From PVC group bacterium (GTDB lineage Bacteria > Verrucomicrobiota > Kiritimatiellia > SS1-B-03-39 > PXDE01), in contig PXDE01000360.1 in the NCBI GenBank assembly GCA_003566475.1, forward strand, positions 1 to 14,589: 14,589 nucleotides of DNA, written 5' to 3'. A program made the translations under genes and the position numbers. Below the pieces are notes generated by a model. It saw only the letters and a program-made list of their open reading frames with translations, was not told the origin of the DNA and did no database searches. Each line of letters begins with the position of its first letter. Position 1 is the stretch's first letter. Below, piece after piece: positions 1-7,481 of this stretch.

Positions 1-2595
1 CACCTTGAGGCCAAGAAGGAGCCCACGGTGGTGGATCTGTACCTTCTGGGCCGCGACCTGTCCGCCTATGCAGAGCCCTGGCGGTTCGCCCGGCTCAACG
101 CGGCCGAGAAGGTGCTGCTGGCCCGGGCGGGCGTGGTGCCCGCCGAGGCGGGGGCCCGTCACCTCCAGGATCTGGTGGACCTGACGCCCCCGGACCCCGA
201 CCGGTTCAACTTCCTGTTCGACCGCGCCCTGGGTGGCCGGGGACTCGACACCGAAACCGCGCTGGGATTCCGGGAGGCGGCCAAGGATATGGCCCTTGCG
301 GATCCGTTCGAAGCACCGCGCAGGTTGCAGGGGGGGCTGGAGGACAGGATGGATGCGAGGGCCTTCGATGGGGCCGTCCGCCGCGAAGTCGCACGCCCGG
401 CGGCAGCTCCGGCCCCCTCTGCCGATGCCGCCGATGGGCTGGCCTTCGGATACGCGGACGATGTCGGCATGGACAGGCTTCAGGAGATCGCCGAGCGCCG
501 TCGGGCCGTCCGCGTCCTCTACCGGCAGCTCGATCCCACCCGGGAATGGGCCGAGAGCAACTACTATCGGGTGACCCGCGAGGCGGCCACCGCCGAGCGC
601 ATCCCGCCCCGCGCCTTCTGGGTGGACTGGGCCCGGCACGGGGAGGGCGAGTTCCTGTCCTCGCACCTTCTCGAGGCCTCGGGCAACCTGAGCGAAGCCC
701 TGTGGGCCCTGGCCACCCTCGACCTGCCCTTCGTGGCCCCGGAGCACCGGACCGAGTCCGAGCAGGCCCGGTTCCGCCTCGAGGCGGGCGGGCCGCTGCT
801 GGCCTTCCACCGTCAGATCCTCCCCGCCGCCGAGCCGGAGGCGGAGATCCCCGACGTGCTGGTGAGCCAGAACGTGTTCCGGCTCGACGACCGCTACCGC
901 CACGACGGGCATCAGCGCTACGACAAGTTCGTGGGCGATCATGTCCTGCCCGGCGTGGTCTATGGCGTGCAGGTGGTGGTCACCAACCCCACCTCGATGC
1001 CGCGCGACCTGCGGGCCCTCATCCAGATCCCGGCCGGGGCCATGCCGGTTCAGGGCGCGTTCTACACCCGCAACGTGCCCGCCCGGCTCGAACCCTTCAC
1101 CACCCGCCAGCTCGAAACCCACTTCTACTTCCCGGTCCTGGGCGAGTTCCGTCATCTGCCCCTCCAGGTGGCCGAGGGCGAGGCCCTGGCCGCCCGGGCC
1201 CCGGCCCGCACGTTCTCCGTGGTCGCGGAGCTGGACGACGACGATCCCGAGAGCTGGGAAGTCGTTTCCCAGGACGGCACCCCCGAGGCCGTGCTGGCCT
1301 TCCTCGACCGGGCCAACCTCAACCGGATCGATCTCGAGAAGATCGCCTGGCGCATGCGCGACCGGGACTACGCGGCCAAGGTGCTCGACCTCCTGGCCGC
1401 CCGCGGGCACTACCACCACACCCTGTGGTCCTACAGCCTGGTCCACGGTCTCGACGACCGGCTGGCCGAGTACCTGGGCCAGTCCCCGCTGCCCGAACGG
1501 CTGGGCCCGGTGCTCGAGTCGCCGGTGCTGCGGATCGACCCCATCGCCCGGGGCTTCTACGAGCAGTTCGAGTACCGGCCGCTGGTCAACGCCCGCGCCC
1601 ATCCCCTGGGCGGGCGCAACGTCATCGTCAACGACCGCTTCCTGGCCCAATACCAGTCGCTGCTCCGGACCCTGGCCTACCGGCCGCAGGCCGAGCCGCG
1701 CGACCGCATGGCCCTGGCGGGCTACCTGTTCCTCCAGGACCGGGTCGAGGAGGCGCTGAAGATCTACGACACCCTCGACCGCGGGGCTCTGGGCATGAAT
1801 CTCCAGTTCGCCTACCTCAGCACCTACGCCGCCTTCTACCGGGGCGACCCGGCGGGGGCCCGGCGGACCGCCCAGGCCTATGCCGACTACCCGGTGCCCC
1901 ACTGGCGCACCCGGTTCCGCACCGCGCTGGCCCAGCTTGACGAGATCGAGGGCGGGGCGGCGGCGGGGGCCGACGATCCCCGCGAGCGCGACCAGGTGCA
2001 GGACGCCCTCGCCGCCACCGAGCCCGCGCTCGAGCTGCGGATCGACGGGGCCACCCTGCGCATCCGCTACCGCAACCTGGAAAGCGCCCGGCTCCAGTTC
2101 TACCCCATGGACATCGAGATGCTGTTCTCCCGGCAGCCGTTCATGAAGGACCAGTCCGGTCAGTTCTCCTGGATCCGGCCCGGCCGGGTGCAGGAGATCG
2201 CGCTGCCCGCCGACGAGGAGGAGATCGCGGTGCCGCTGCCCGAGGATCTGGCCCGGCGCAACGTGATGGTCGAGGTCGCGGCCGGCCCCCGGCGGGCCAT
2301 GGAGCCCTACTACGCCACCACCATGTCGGTGCAGGTCATCGAGAGCTACGGCCAGGTCCTGGTCCGCGACGCGGCCACCCGCCAGGCCCTGCCCCGGGTG
2401 TATGTGAAGGTCTATGCCCGCCACGCGGGCGGGGCGGTGCGGTTCTACAAGGACGGCTACACCGACCTCCGCGGCCGGTTCGACTTCGCCTCCCTCAGCA
2501 CCCCCGATCTCACCACCGCCGAGCGGTTCGCGGTGCTCATCCTCAGCCCCGAGCACGGCGCCGTCATCCGCGAGGCTGGGCCGCCGCCGAGGTAG
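1..2595 (+). CDS. Large multidomain protein, probably secreted (5'-partial)
   Basis: The frame is open from base 1, so the gene starts left of the window; the GTG at 28 is only an internal candidate start. At least 864 residues are present. Visible parts are: an alpha-helical N-terminal stretch; a Pro/Ala-rich linker near nt 395-440; a beta-rich section near nt 860-1200 containing VVVTNPTSMPRDL and a run of Tyr/Phe-rich strands, resembling macroglobulin-like Ig-type folds; helical repeats near nt 1690-1950 (LFLQDRVEEALKIYDTLD) that look TPR-like; and a C-terminal beta-sandwich near nt 2340-2570 (YGQVLVRDAATRQALPRVYV) of carboxypeptidase-regulatory type. I do not recognise a catalytic motif. 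The mix suggests an exported structural or surface protein, but the signal peptide, if any, lies outside the window. No partner gene is adjacent; downstream is a repeat zone. Reality of the gene is very likely, function is not assigned. Confidence 0.85.
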   Translation, partial: HLEAKKEPTVVDLYLLGRDLSAYAEPWRFARLNAAEKVLLARAGVVPAEAGARHLQDLVDLTPPDPDRFNFLFDRALGGRGLDTETALGFREAAKDMALADPFEAPRRLQGGLEDRMDARAFDGAVRREVARPAAAPAPSADAADGLAFGYADDVGMDRLQEIAERRRAVRVLYRQLDPTREWAESNYYRVTREAATAERIPPRAFWVDWARHGEGEFLSSHLLEASGNLSEALWALATLDLPFVAPEHRTESEQARFRLEAGGPLLAFHRQILPAAEPEAEIPDVLVSQNVFRLDDRYRHDGHQRYDKFVGDHVLPGVVYGVQVVVTNPTSMPRDLRALIQIPAGAMPVQGAFYTRNVPARLEPFTTRQLETHFYFPVLGEFRHLPLQVAEGEALAARAPARTFSVVAELDDDDPESWEVVSQDGTPEAVLAFLDRANLNRIDLEKIAWRMRDRDYAAKVLDLLAARGHYHHTLWSYSLVHGLDDRLAEYLGQSPLPERLGPVLESPVLRIDPIARGFYEQFEYRPLVNARAHPLGGRNVIVNDRFLAQYQSLLRTLAYRPQAEPRDRMALAGYLFLQDRVEEALKIYDTLDRGALGMNLQFAYLSTYAAFYRGDPAGARRTAQAYADYPVPHWRTRFRTALAQLDEIEGGAAAGADDPRERDQVQDALAATEPALELRIDGATLRIRYRNLESARLQFYPMDIEMLFSRQPFMKDQSGQFSWIRPGRVQEIALPADEEEIAVPLPEDLARRNVMVEVAAGPRRAMEPYYATTMSVQVIESYGQVLVRDAATRQALPRVYVKVYARHAGGAVRFYKDGYTDLRGRFDFASLSTPDLTTAERFAVLILSPEHGAVIREAGPPPR

Positions 2596-2613
2596 GGGGA
2601 GGGCGAGGGTCGG

Positions 2614-2641
2614 TGATCAGTGATCAGTGATCGGTGATCAA
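2614..2641. repeat. Tandem 7-bp repeat (TGATCAG type)
   Basis: Four adjacent 7-bp units, TGATCAG, TGATCAG, TGATCGG and TGATCAA, begin 19 bp after the stop of the large protein; a fifth degenerate unit (TGACGGC) follows. Each unit contains a GATC site. It is non-coding and looks like slippage-prone heptamer sequence. Confidence 0.85.
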
Positions 2642-2818
2642 TGACGGCCGCTGCACCGTTTGGCTCAGCCGGATGAAGGGTGGGACGGCTGGCGTGATGT
2701 GGGATGGGGGCCAGTACCTCGCTGGCTACGACAGCGAGGGTGCGTGTCGGGGTGCCTGGGTGGAGGAAAGCCAGGACGATGGCTCCTCTTTCTCTCAAGC
2801 AGGCCCGTTCCACGCTCG

Positions 2819-2841
2819 GTCCGCTTTCACAGAAAGCGGAC
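2819..2841. repeat. Perfect 10-bp inverted repeat (hairpin, REP-like)
   Basis: GTCCGCTTTC, a 3-nt spacer ACA, then GAAAGCGGAC form a perfect hairpin. It has no T-tract and lies about 220 bp past the nearest upstream stop, so a terminator role is unlikely. It looks like a dispersed palindromic repeat unit. Confidence 0.65.
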
Positions 2842-2897
2842 TACCGCCGGGGCCACGTCCGGAGCGAATCCGCGAGAGAGCGGCGCCGACGACGGGC

Positions 2898-3083
2898 CTA
2901 TTCGTCGCCTCCGAGATCGGCGAGGCGATCCGCGTGGCCTTCGGTTCGTTGGGCCGGGGGCTGGATCCCGTCCACATGGGGGATCAGGATCGGGGTGCGG
3001 GCAGGAATCAGGACGGTGGCCCGAGCGTCTTCGAGCCGCTCGATGTCCCCAGGGCGCAGGTGGGCCCCGGTCAGCGGTTCGGC
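2898..3083 (-). pseudogene. Possible 3' relic of an unidentified gene
   Basis: On the minus strand about 61 codons read as protein-like sequence (LRPGDIERLEDARATVLIPA) ending in GGDE and TAG at 2898-2900. Composition is balanced, with acidic and aliphatic residues, unlike the Arg/Pro/Ser-rich shadow frames around it. Just upstream of 3083 the opposite strand instead looks like the end of a PEP-CTERM protein, so the minus-strand gene would be cut off there. No family is recognised. It may equally be chance coding in GC-rich DNA. Confidence 0.22.
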
Positions 3084-3222
3084 GTTCTTCGCCTGGGACA
3101 ACGTGAACAGCCTGGGGGCCAACGTCACCAGCGTGGGGCTGCCCGTCCCCGCCGAGGCCGTCATCCCCGAGCCCTCCACCGCGCTGCTCGCCCTGGCCGT
3201 CCGCCGCCGCCGTCAGGCATAG
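3079..3222 (+). pseudogene. 3' relic of a PEP-CTERM sorted protein
   Basis: The last 47 codons read like the end of a secreted protein (FFAWDNVNSLGANVTS) followed by a PEP-CTERM tail: PEP at 3166-3174, then STALLALA, then VRRRR and the stop TAG at 3220. PEP-CTERM tails are processed by exosortase and normally carry a transmembrane helix of about 20 residues between PEP and the Arg cluster; here only about 8 hydrophobic residues remain, which implies an internal deletion. Upstream sequence in the same frame (from 2704) is Arg/Ser-rich and not protein-like, so the body of the gene is missing. The tail identification is fairly secure, the relic status is inferred. Confidence 0.55.
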
Positions 3223-3239
3223 GATCTCTCGTCCAGACA

Positions 3240-3424
3240 TTGGACGGTCCACGGTCTTTTCCTTTGGGCGGTTCGAGGACGGGGCGGCGATGGGGTCAGG
3301 CCTTTACCCTTGCCATCCCGCACGTTCTCCACCGTATTCAGCGCCTGATTGGGGTCGGATGGAAAGGGTAAAGGCCTGACCCCTCGCCATCCAGAGCCAT
3401 AGGAAAAGACCGTGTTGGACGGTC
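3240..3424. mobile_element. MITE-like element with TIRs and 10-bp flanking direct repeats
   Basis: The element proper is 3250-3414 (165 bp). It begins with CACGGTCTTTTCCT (3250-3263) and ends with its exact reverse complement (3401-3414). Directly abutting both ends is the 10-bp direct repeat TTGGACGGTC (3240-3249 and 3415-3424), as expected for a target-site duplication. Inside is a second inverted repeat (3292-3318 with 3357-3383, 26 of 27 bp paired). It has no coding capacity, so any movement needed a transposase in trans. The exact fit of direct repeats to inverted-repeat ends is visible in the sequence; mobility is inferred. Confidence 0.7.
3292..3383. repeat. Long hairpin with GGGGTCAGGCCTTTA core
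   Basis: Arms 3292-3318 and 3357-3383 pair over 27 bp with one mismatch, around a 38-nt loop. The arm begins GGGGTCAGGCCTTTA, the same 15 bp found at 14562-14576 near the right edge of the window. Motifs of the GGGGTCAG type are known to me as palindromic repeats near REP-associated tyrosine transposases (RAYT); that link is from family knowledge, not shown here. Confidence 0.75.
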
Positions 3425-3535
3425 GCCGCCCCGCGATTCGGGGTTGTCAGGGATTTCCGGGTGTGGCAGCGTCTCGCCGCGCCCGGCCGGAAACTCCTGT
3501 CCCGTCCGCCGGGGCGTGGAGGATCTCTGTTCGGC

Positions 3536-4696
3536 ATGACCACGGACACCCATGCATACCCGATCGCCCGGCTGGGGGTCATCGGAGGCGGCCAGTTGGG
3601 CCGGATGATGGTGAAGGCCGCCCGTCGCCTGGGCTGCACCTGCACCATCCTCGACCCCGCCCCCGGCTCCCCCGCCGGACAGGTGGCGGCCCACCAGATC
3701 GTGGGCGGCCTCCACGACCCGGCCAAGCTGAGGGAACTGGCGGAGACCTGCGACGTCACCACCTACGATATCGAGGACATCGACACCGCGACCCTGGTCG
3801 AACTCGAGCGGGAGGGGCGCCGGATCGTGCCGTCGCCGGCCCTGCTGGCGGTGATCCAGGACAAGCTGCTTCAGAAGCAGGCCCTGCTTGAGGCGGGCAT
3901 TCCCACGGCGGACTTCATCGACGTGCCGGCGCCGTCCCCCGAGGCCCTGGCGGCCTTCGGGTTTCCCCTGGTCCAGAAGGCCCGTCGGGGCGGGTACGAC
4001 GGCCGGGGCGTGGCGGTGCTCCGCGGCCCCCGGGATCTGGGCCGGATGCTCCCCGGCCCTTCCCTGGCCGAGCGGTTTGTCGAGCACGCCCGCGAAGTCG
4101 CGGTCCTGGCGGCCCGGGGCGCGGACGATGACATCCGGACCTATCCTCCGGTCGACATGGTCTTCCGGGAGGGGGAGAACGTGCTCGACCTCCTCCTGGC
4201 CCCGGCGGATCTCAGCCCGGAACAGGAAACCGCCGCCCGGGATCTGGCCGTGCGCACCGTCCGTGCCCTGGGCGGCGTGGGCATCTTCGGGGTGGAGATG
4301 TTCCTCGACCGGTCCGGACGCTTCCTGGTCAACGAGGTCGCGCCCCGCACCCACAACTCGGGCCACTGGACCATCGAGGCCTGCGTGACCGACCAGTTCG
4401 AGCAGCACCTGCGGGCGGTGCTGGGCCTGCCCCTGGGGGCCACGGACCTGCTCAGCCCGGCCGCCATGCTCAATCTGCTGGGCGACCCGTCGGGCCATGG
4501 GCGGCCCCTGATCCGCGGACTGGCCGCCGCCCTGGCCATCCCGGGGGTCTGCGTGCACATCTATGGCAAGGCGGCCAGCCAGCCCCACCGCAAGATGGGC
4601 CATGTCACCGTGCTGGACTCCAGCCGGGAGGCCGCCCGCATCAAGGCGGAGCAGGTCCGGAAGGCGCTCACCATCACGGGAGAGGGACATCCATGA
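3536..4696 (+). CDS. purK: N5-carboxyaminoimidazole ribonucleotide synthase PurK
   Basis: PurK carboxylates AIR with ATP and bicarbonate to give N5-CAIR in cytosolic purine synthesis. The 386-residue protein has the ATP-grasp layout: N-terminal nucleotide-binding loop LGVIGGGQLGRM (residues 13-24), the subdomain with QDKLLQKQALLEAGIPT (108-124), the glycine-rich loop KARRGGYDGRG (148-158), and the catalytic end NEVAPRTHNSGHWT (266-279). The C-terminal domain contains IYGKAASQPHRKMGHVT (342-358), typical of the family. I chose ATG 3536 because PurK proteins begin just before the GVIGGGQ loop and GGAGG lies at 3518-3522, with a rather long 13-nt spacing; the 25 codons upstream are Arg/Pro-rich and not family-like. 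The stop overlaps the purE start (ATGA), indicating coupled translation. Length is normal for the family. Confidence 0.96.
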   Translation: MTTDTHAYPIARLGVIGGGQLGRMMVKAARRLGCTCTILDPAPGSPAGQVAAHQIVGGLHDPAKLRELAETCDVTTYDIEDIDTATLVELEREGRRIVPSPALLAVIQDKLLQKQALLEAGIPTADFIDVPAPSPEALAAFGFPLVQKARRGGYDGRGVAVLRGPRDLGRMLPGPSLAERFVEHAREVAVLAARGADDDIRTYPPVDMVFREGENVLDLLLAPADLSPEQETAARDLAVRTVRALGGVGIFGVEMFLDRSGRFLVNEVAPRTHNSGHWTIEACVTDQFEQHLRAVLGLPLGATDLLSPAAMLNLLGDPSGHGRPLIRGLAAALAIPGVCVHIYGKAASQPHRKMGHVTVLDSSREAARIKAEQVRKALTITGEGHP

Positions 4697-5190
4697 GCGC
4701 GCCGGTCGTCGGCATCATCATGGGCAGCGACTCGGACCTGCCGGTCATGCGGGAGGCGGCGGACATCCTGGGCGAGCTGGGGGTGGCCTTCGAGATGACC
4801 ATCGTGTCGGCGCACCGGACGCCGCAGCGGCTCTATGACTACGCCCGGGGGGCGGAGGGGCGGGGGCTGAAGGTGATCATCGCGGGGGCGGGCGGGGCCG
4901 CCCACCTGCCGGGCATGGCGGCGGCGCTTTCCCCGCTGCCGGTGATCGGGGTGCCGGTGCGGTCGTCGTCGCTCCAGGGGCAGGACTCGCTGCTGTCCAT
5001 CGTGCAGATGCCGCCGGGCGTCCCGGTGGCCACGGTGGCCATCAACGGGGCCCGCAACGCCGGGATCCTGGCCGCCCAGATCCTGGGCGTGGCCGATCCG
5101 GAGATCCGCCGCCAGGTGGAGGCCTTCCGACGGAAGCAGGAGACGGCGGTGCTGGAGAAGGCGAGGAAGATGGATGAGACTCCGGACTGA
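4693..5190 (+). CDS. purE: N5-CAIR mutase PurE (class I)
   Basis: PurE converts N5-CAIR, the PurK product, to CAIR in the de novo purine pathway. The 165 residues are full length for class I. Signature segments are IIMGSDSDLPVM (residues 8-19, substrate phosphate and ribose binding), SAHRTP (39-44, with the family histidine at 41), AGAGGAAHLPGM (64-75), GVPV (86-89) and the loop LQGQDSLLSIVQMP (94-107). Presence of PurK supports the class I mutase rather than the class II AIR carboxylase, which works without PurK. ATG 4693 overlaps the purK stop and is preceded by GGGAGAGGGA. The next gene starts 15 nt after the stop, suggesting a three-gene transcript. Confidence 0.97.
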   Translation: MSAPVVGIIMGSDSDLPVMREAADILGELGVAFEMTIVSAHRTPQRLYDYARGAEGRGLKVIIAGAGGAAHLPGMAAALSPLPVIGVPVRSSSLQGQDSLLSIVQMPPGVPVATVAINGARNAGILAAQILGVADPEIRRQVEAFRRKQETAVLEKARKMDETPD

Positions 5191-5205
5191 TTCCGCGCAC
5201 TCCCC

Positions 5206-6864
5206 ATGATCCGTCGCGCCGACCTCTTCGACCGACGGCACCTTCGGGGTGACCTCGCCGGGGGGCTCACCACCGCCGTCGTCTCGCTGCCCCTGGCCCT
5301 GGCCTTCGGGGTGGCCTCCGGCGCGGGGCCCCAGGCCGGGCTCTACGGGGCCATCCTGGTCGGGTTCTGGGCGGCCCTGCTCGGGGGCACCTCCACCCTG
5401 ATCTCCGAGCCTACCGGTCCCATGACCCTCATGATGACGGTGGTGTTCACCCAGATCTCCGCCACCCATCCGGAGGAGGCGCTGGCCATCGGGGCGGCCG
5501 TGGTGATCCTGGCCGGGGCGTTCCAGATCGTCTTTGGCCTGCTCGACATGGGCCGGTACATCACCCTCATGCCCTACAGCGTGATCTCGGGATTCATGTC
5601 CGGCATCGGCATCCTGCTGGTGGTCCAGCAGGTGGGGCCCCTGCTTGGACACCCTTCGCCGCCGGGCGGAACTCTGGCCGTGATCCGAGCCCTCCCGGAC
5701 ATGGTGTCCGCGATCCGCTGGCCGGAGTTCGTCCTGGGCGCGGCCTGCCTGACCGTGCTGGTGGCCTATCCGCCCGCCTGGGTGCGGCGGGCGCCCCCCC
5801 GCCTGCTCGTGCTCGCGGGGGGCACCCTGCTCACCTGGGCCTTCTTCGGCCCCGGCGAACTCCGGGTGATCGGCGAGATGCCCCGGGGCATCCCGCTCCC
5901 CCGGATGCCGCTGATCACCCCCGATCTGGTGGGCCGGATCCTGGTCGACAGCCTGCTTCTGGCCCTGCTGGGCAGCATCGACACCCTGCTCACCGCGATG
6001 ATCGCGGACAGCCTCACCCGCACCGAGCACAACTCGCGCCGGGAGCTGATCGGTCAGGGCATTGCCAATGTGCTTTCCGGATGGATGGGCGGCCTGCCCG
6101 GCGCGGGGGCCACCACGGGCACGGTGGTCAACATCCAGGCCGGCGCGGGCACCCCCCGGGCCGGTCTCATCCGCGCCCTGGTGCTGTTCGCCGCCATGTG
6201 GGTGGCCGCGCCATTGCTCCGGGGCGTGCCCTTGGTGGTGCTGGCCGCCATCACCGCCAAGGTGGGGATCGACATCCTCGACTGGAGCTTCCTGCGCCGG
6301 GCCCACCGGGTGTCCCCGACCGCCACCGGCATCATGTATGGCGTGATGTTCCTCGCGGTCACGGTGGACATCATGGTCGCGGTGGGCATCGGGGTGTTCA
6401 TCGCCAACCTGGTCACCATCGAGCGGCTTTCCCGCCTGCACGGCTCGCAGGTGCGGATGATCGACCCCGCCTCCGACATCGACCTCCCCATGTCGCCCGA
6501 GGAGAAGGAGCTGCTCGACCGGGGGCAGGGGCGGATCGTCATCTTCCACCTCAGCGGGCCCATGATCTTCGGGGTGGCCAAGGCCATCGCCCGGGAGCAC
6601 GGGGCCATCCGCCAGGCCCGGGTGCTCATCGTGGATCTGTCCGATGTTCCCATCCTGGCCACCACGGTCGGTCTGGCCATCGAGAACGTCATCCGCGACG
6701 CCCAGGCCCTCGGCTGCGCGGTGCTGGTGGCGGGCGCGGGCCAGAGCCTCCGGGACCGGCTCGAGGGCCTGGGGCTGATCGGCCGGGATTCCGGAACCGA
6801 ACTCCTCGACACCCGGTCCGTCGCGCTCCGCCGCGCCGTCGACATTCTCGCCGCCCGGCCCTAG
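5206..6864 (+). CDS. bicA: BicA-like SulP bicarbonate transporter with STAS domain
   Basis: SulP-family inner-membrane anion transporter of 552 residues: a 7+7 inverted-repeat membrane domain (about 15-405) and a C-terminal STAS domain (about 440-550). From memory it resembles cyanobacterial BicA, a sodium-dependent bicarbonate importer, more than sulfate permeases: ALAFGVASGAG (31-41), LISEPTGPMT (65-74), MPYSVISGFMSGIGILLV (122-139), ADSLTRTEH (267-275), GAGATTGTVVNIQ (299-311) and SGPMIFGVAKAIAREH (450-465). Residues corresponding to those binding sodium and bicarbonate in the BicA structure appear kept: Thr70, Asp259, Thr263 and Gly301-Thr303. The ATG lies 15 nt after purE with no clear Shine-Dalgarno, so coupling to purE is likely. 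The BicA subtype and substrate are inferred; SulP family membership is certain. Confidence 0.9.
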   Translation: MIRRADLFDRRHLRGDLAGGLTTAVVSLPLALAFGVASGAGPQAGLYGAILVGFWAALLGGTSTLISEPTGPMTLMMTVVFTQISATHPEEALAIGAAVVILAGAFQIVFGLLDMGRYITLMPYSVISGFMSGIGILLVVQQVGPLLGHPSPPGGTLAVIRALPDMVSAIRWPEFVLGAACLTVLVAYPPAWVRRAPPRLLVLAGGTLLTWAFFGPGELRVIGEMPRGIPLPRMPLITPDLVGRILVDSLLLALLGSIDTLLTAMIADSLTRTEHNSRRELIGQGIANVLSGWMGGLPGAGATTGTVVNIQAGAGTPRAGLIRALVLFAAMWVAAPLLRGVPLVVLAAITAKVGIDILDWSFLRRAHRVSPTATGIMYGVMFLAVTVDIMVAVGIGVFIANLVTIERLSRLHGSQVRMIDPASDIDLPMSPEEKELLDRGQGRIVIFHLSGPMIFGVAKAIAREHGAIRQARVLIVDLSDVPILATTVGLAIENVIRDAQALGCAVLVAGAGQSLRDRLEGLGLIGRDSGTELLDTRSVALRRAVDILAARP

Positions 6865-7100
6865 CTGGAGGCCTGAGGTGGAACCGCCCATGGGCTTGGC
6901 CCGGTGTGGCGCCGCATTCCTTGCGGAGGGTCCGGGGACGCAGCGGGGACCGGTGGTGGCGGAAGGAATCCTCTCCTACATGGGCGGTTTGGGCTCGTTC
7001 CCTATGGCATCCACGGCCTGGGCGGCCGCGGCTACAGGAGGCGCTACGGGCAACCTTCCCTCGTTCGCACTACTATCCCCGAGAACGTTGCCCGCCCGCG
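6865..7100. repeat. Non-coding zone with short inverted repeats after bicA
   Basis: No convincing gene is present. AACCGCCCATG (6882-6892) is mirrored by CATGGGCGGTT (6979-6989), with ATTCCTT and AAGGAAT nested inside. A second pair is CGGGCAAC (7047-7054) and GTTGCCCG (7087-7094). These could form stem-loops at the 3' end of the purK-purE-bicA transcript, but there is no U-run typical of an intrinsic terminator. Role unknown. Confidence 0.5.
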
Positions 7101-7481
7101 CAAATTATCCTAGATCCGGAAGTTGCCGCAGACCAGACCTGCTGCGACCCCTCCGGGGTCGGTCTCTTTCTGGGGCACGAGATCCGGGGGTGTCGCTCCG
7201 CTTACCCCCGGCTAATGGCTGGCACACCTCCGGGGTGGCAGGATCCCATGCGACCCCGGAGGGGTCGAAGCGATTAGCCGGGGGTCGAGCAACGCGACAC
7301 CCCCGGAACCCGTCCCCCTCACCCGTCCGACCCCGGAGGGGTCGCAGCATCCGAGTGTTCTCGACTACGGCCACTCTTCTGCCCTCACCCATTGGGTTCG
7401 ACCGTTCTCGTGCGCAAGCTGCTGTTCAGATGCAGCTTGCGCATACGCATGCCCGTCAACTGCCGGATCTAGGATTATCTG
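7101..7481. repeat. Nested inverted-repeat element (possible MITE or structured RNA)
   Basis: Outer arms 7101-7125 and 7457-7481 pair at 22 of 25 positions around CCTAGATCCGG. Inside, 7141-7216 and 7273-7348 (76 bp each) are a second inverted pair: the outer 22 bp and inner 13 bp are exact, with GGGGGTGTCGC shared between. The palindrome CGACCCC-TCC-GGGGTCG occurs at 7145-7161 and, in the other orientation, at 7251-7267 and 7328-7344. A third stem, TGCGCAAGCTGC with its complement, lies at 7411-7443. No transposase is present. The right part overlaps the tail of the leftward reading frame ending at 7365. The arrangement is visible directly; mobility or RNA function is not shown. Confidence 0.75.

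Noticed and set aside
546..1940. A 464-codon forward frame inside the large protein gene
   Set aside because: It is Arg/Pro/Gly-rich and out of frame with the convincing 855-codon sequence.
2634..3371. A 245-codon frame across the repeat zone
   Set aside because: It crosses the MITE-like element and the opposed relics, has low-complexity composition and lacks a ribosome site.
3461..3535. Earlier start for purK
   Set aside because: The added 25 residues are Arg/Pro-rich, are absent from the usual PurK start just before GVIGGGQ, and lie before the GGAGG at 3518.
3338..4690. A 450-codon leftward open frame over purK
   Set aside because: It is the antisense shadow of purK with no protein-like composition.
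4561..6891. A 776-codon leftward open frame over purE and bicA
   Set aside because: It is the low-complexity His/Gly/Asp-rich complement of two clearly recognised genes, an effect of high GC at third positions.
6865..7100. Intrinsic terminator directly after bicA
   Set aside because: Stems exist but none is followed by a T-run, so I do not call one.
7141..7348. CRISPR-like array of the GACCCC/GGGGTC palindromes
   Set aside because: Only three copies, in mixed orientation and at unequal spacing, within a larger inverted repeat; no spacer pattern or cas gene.
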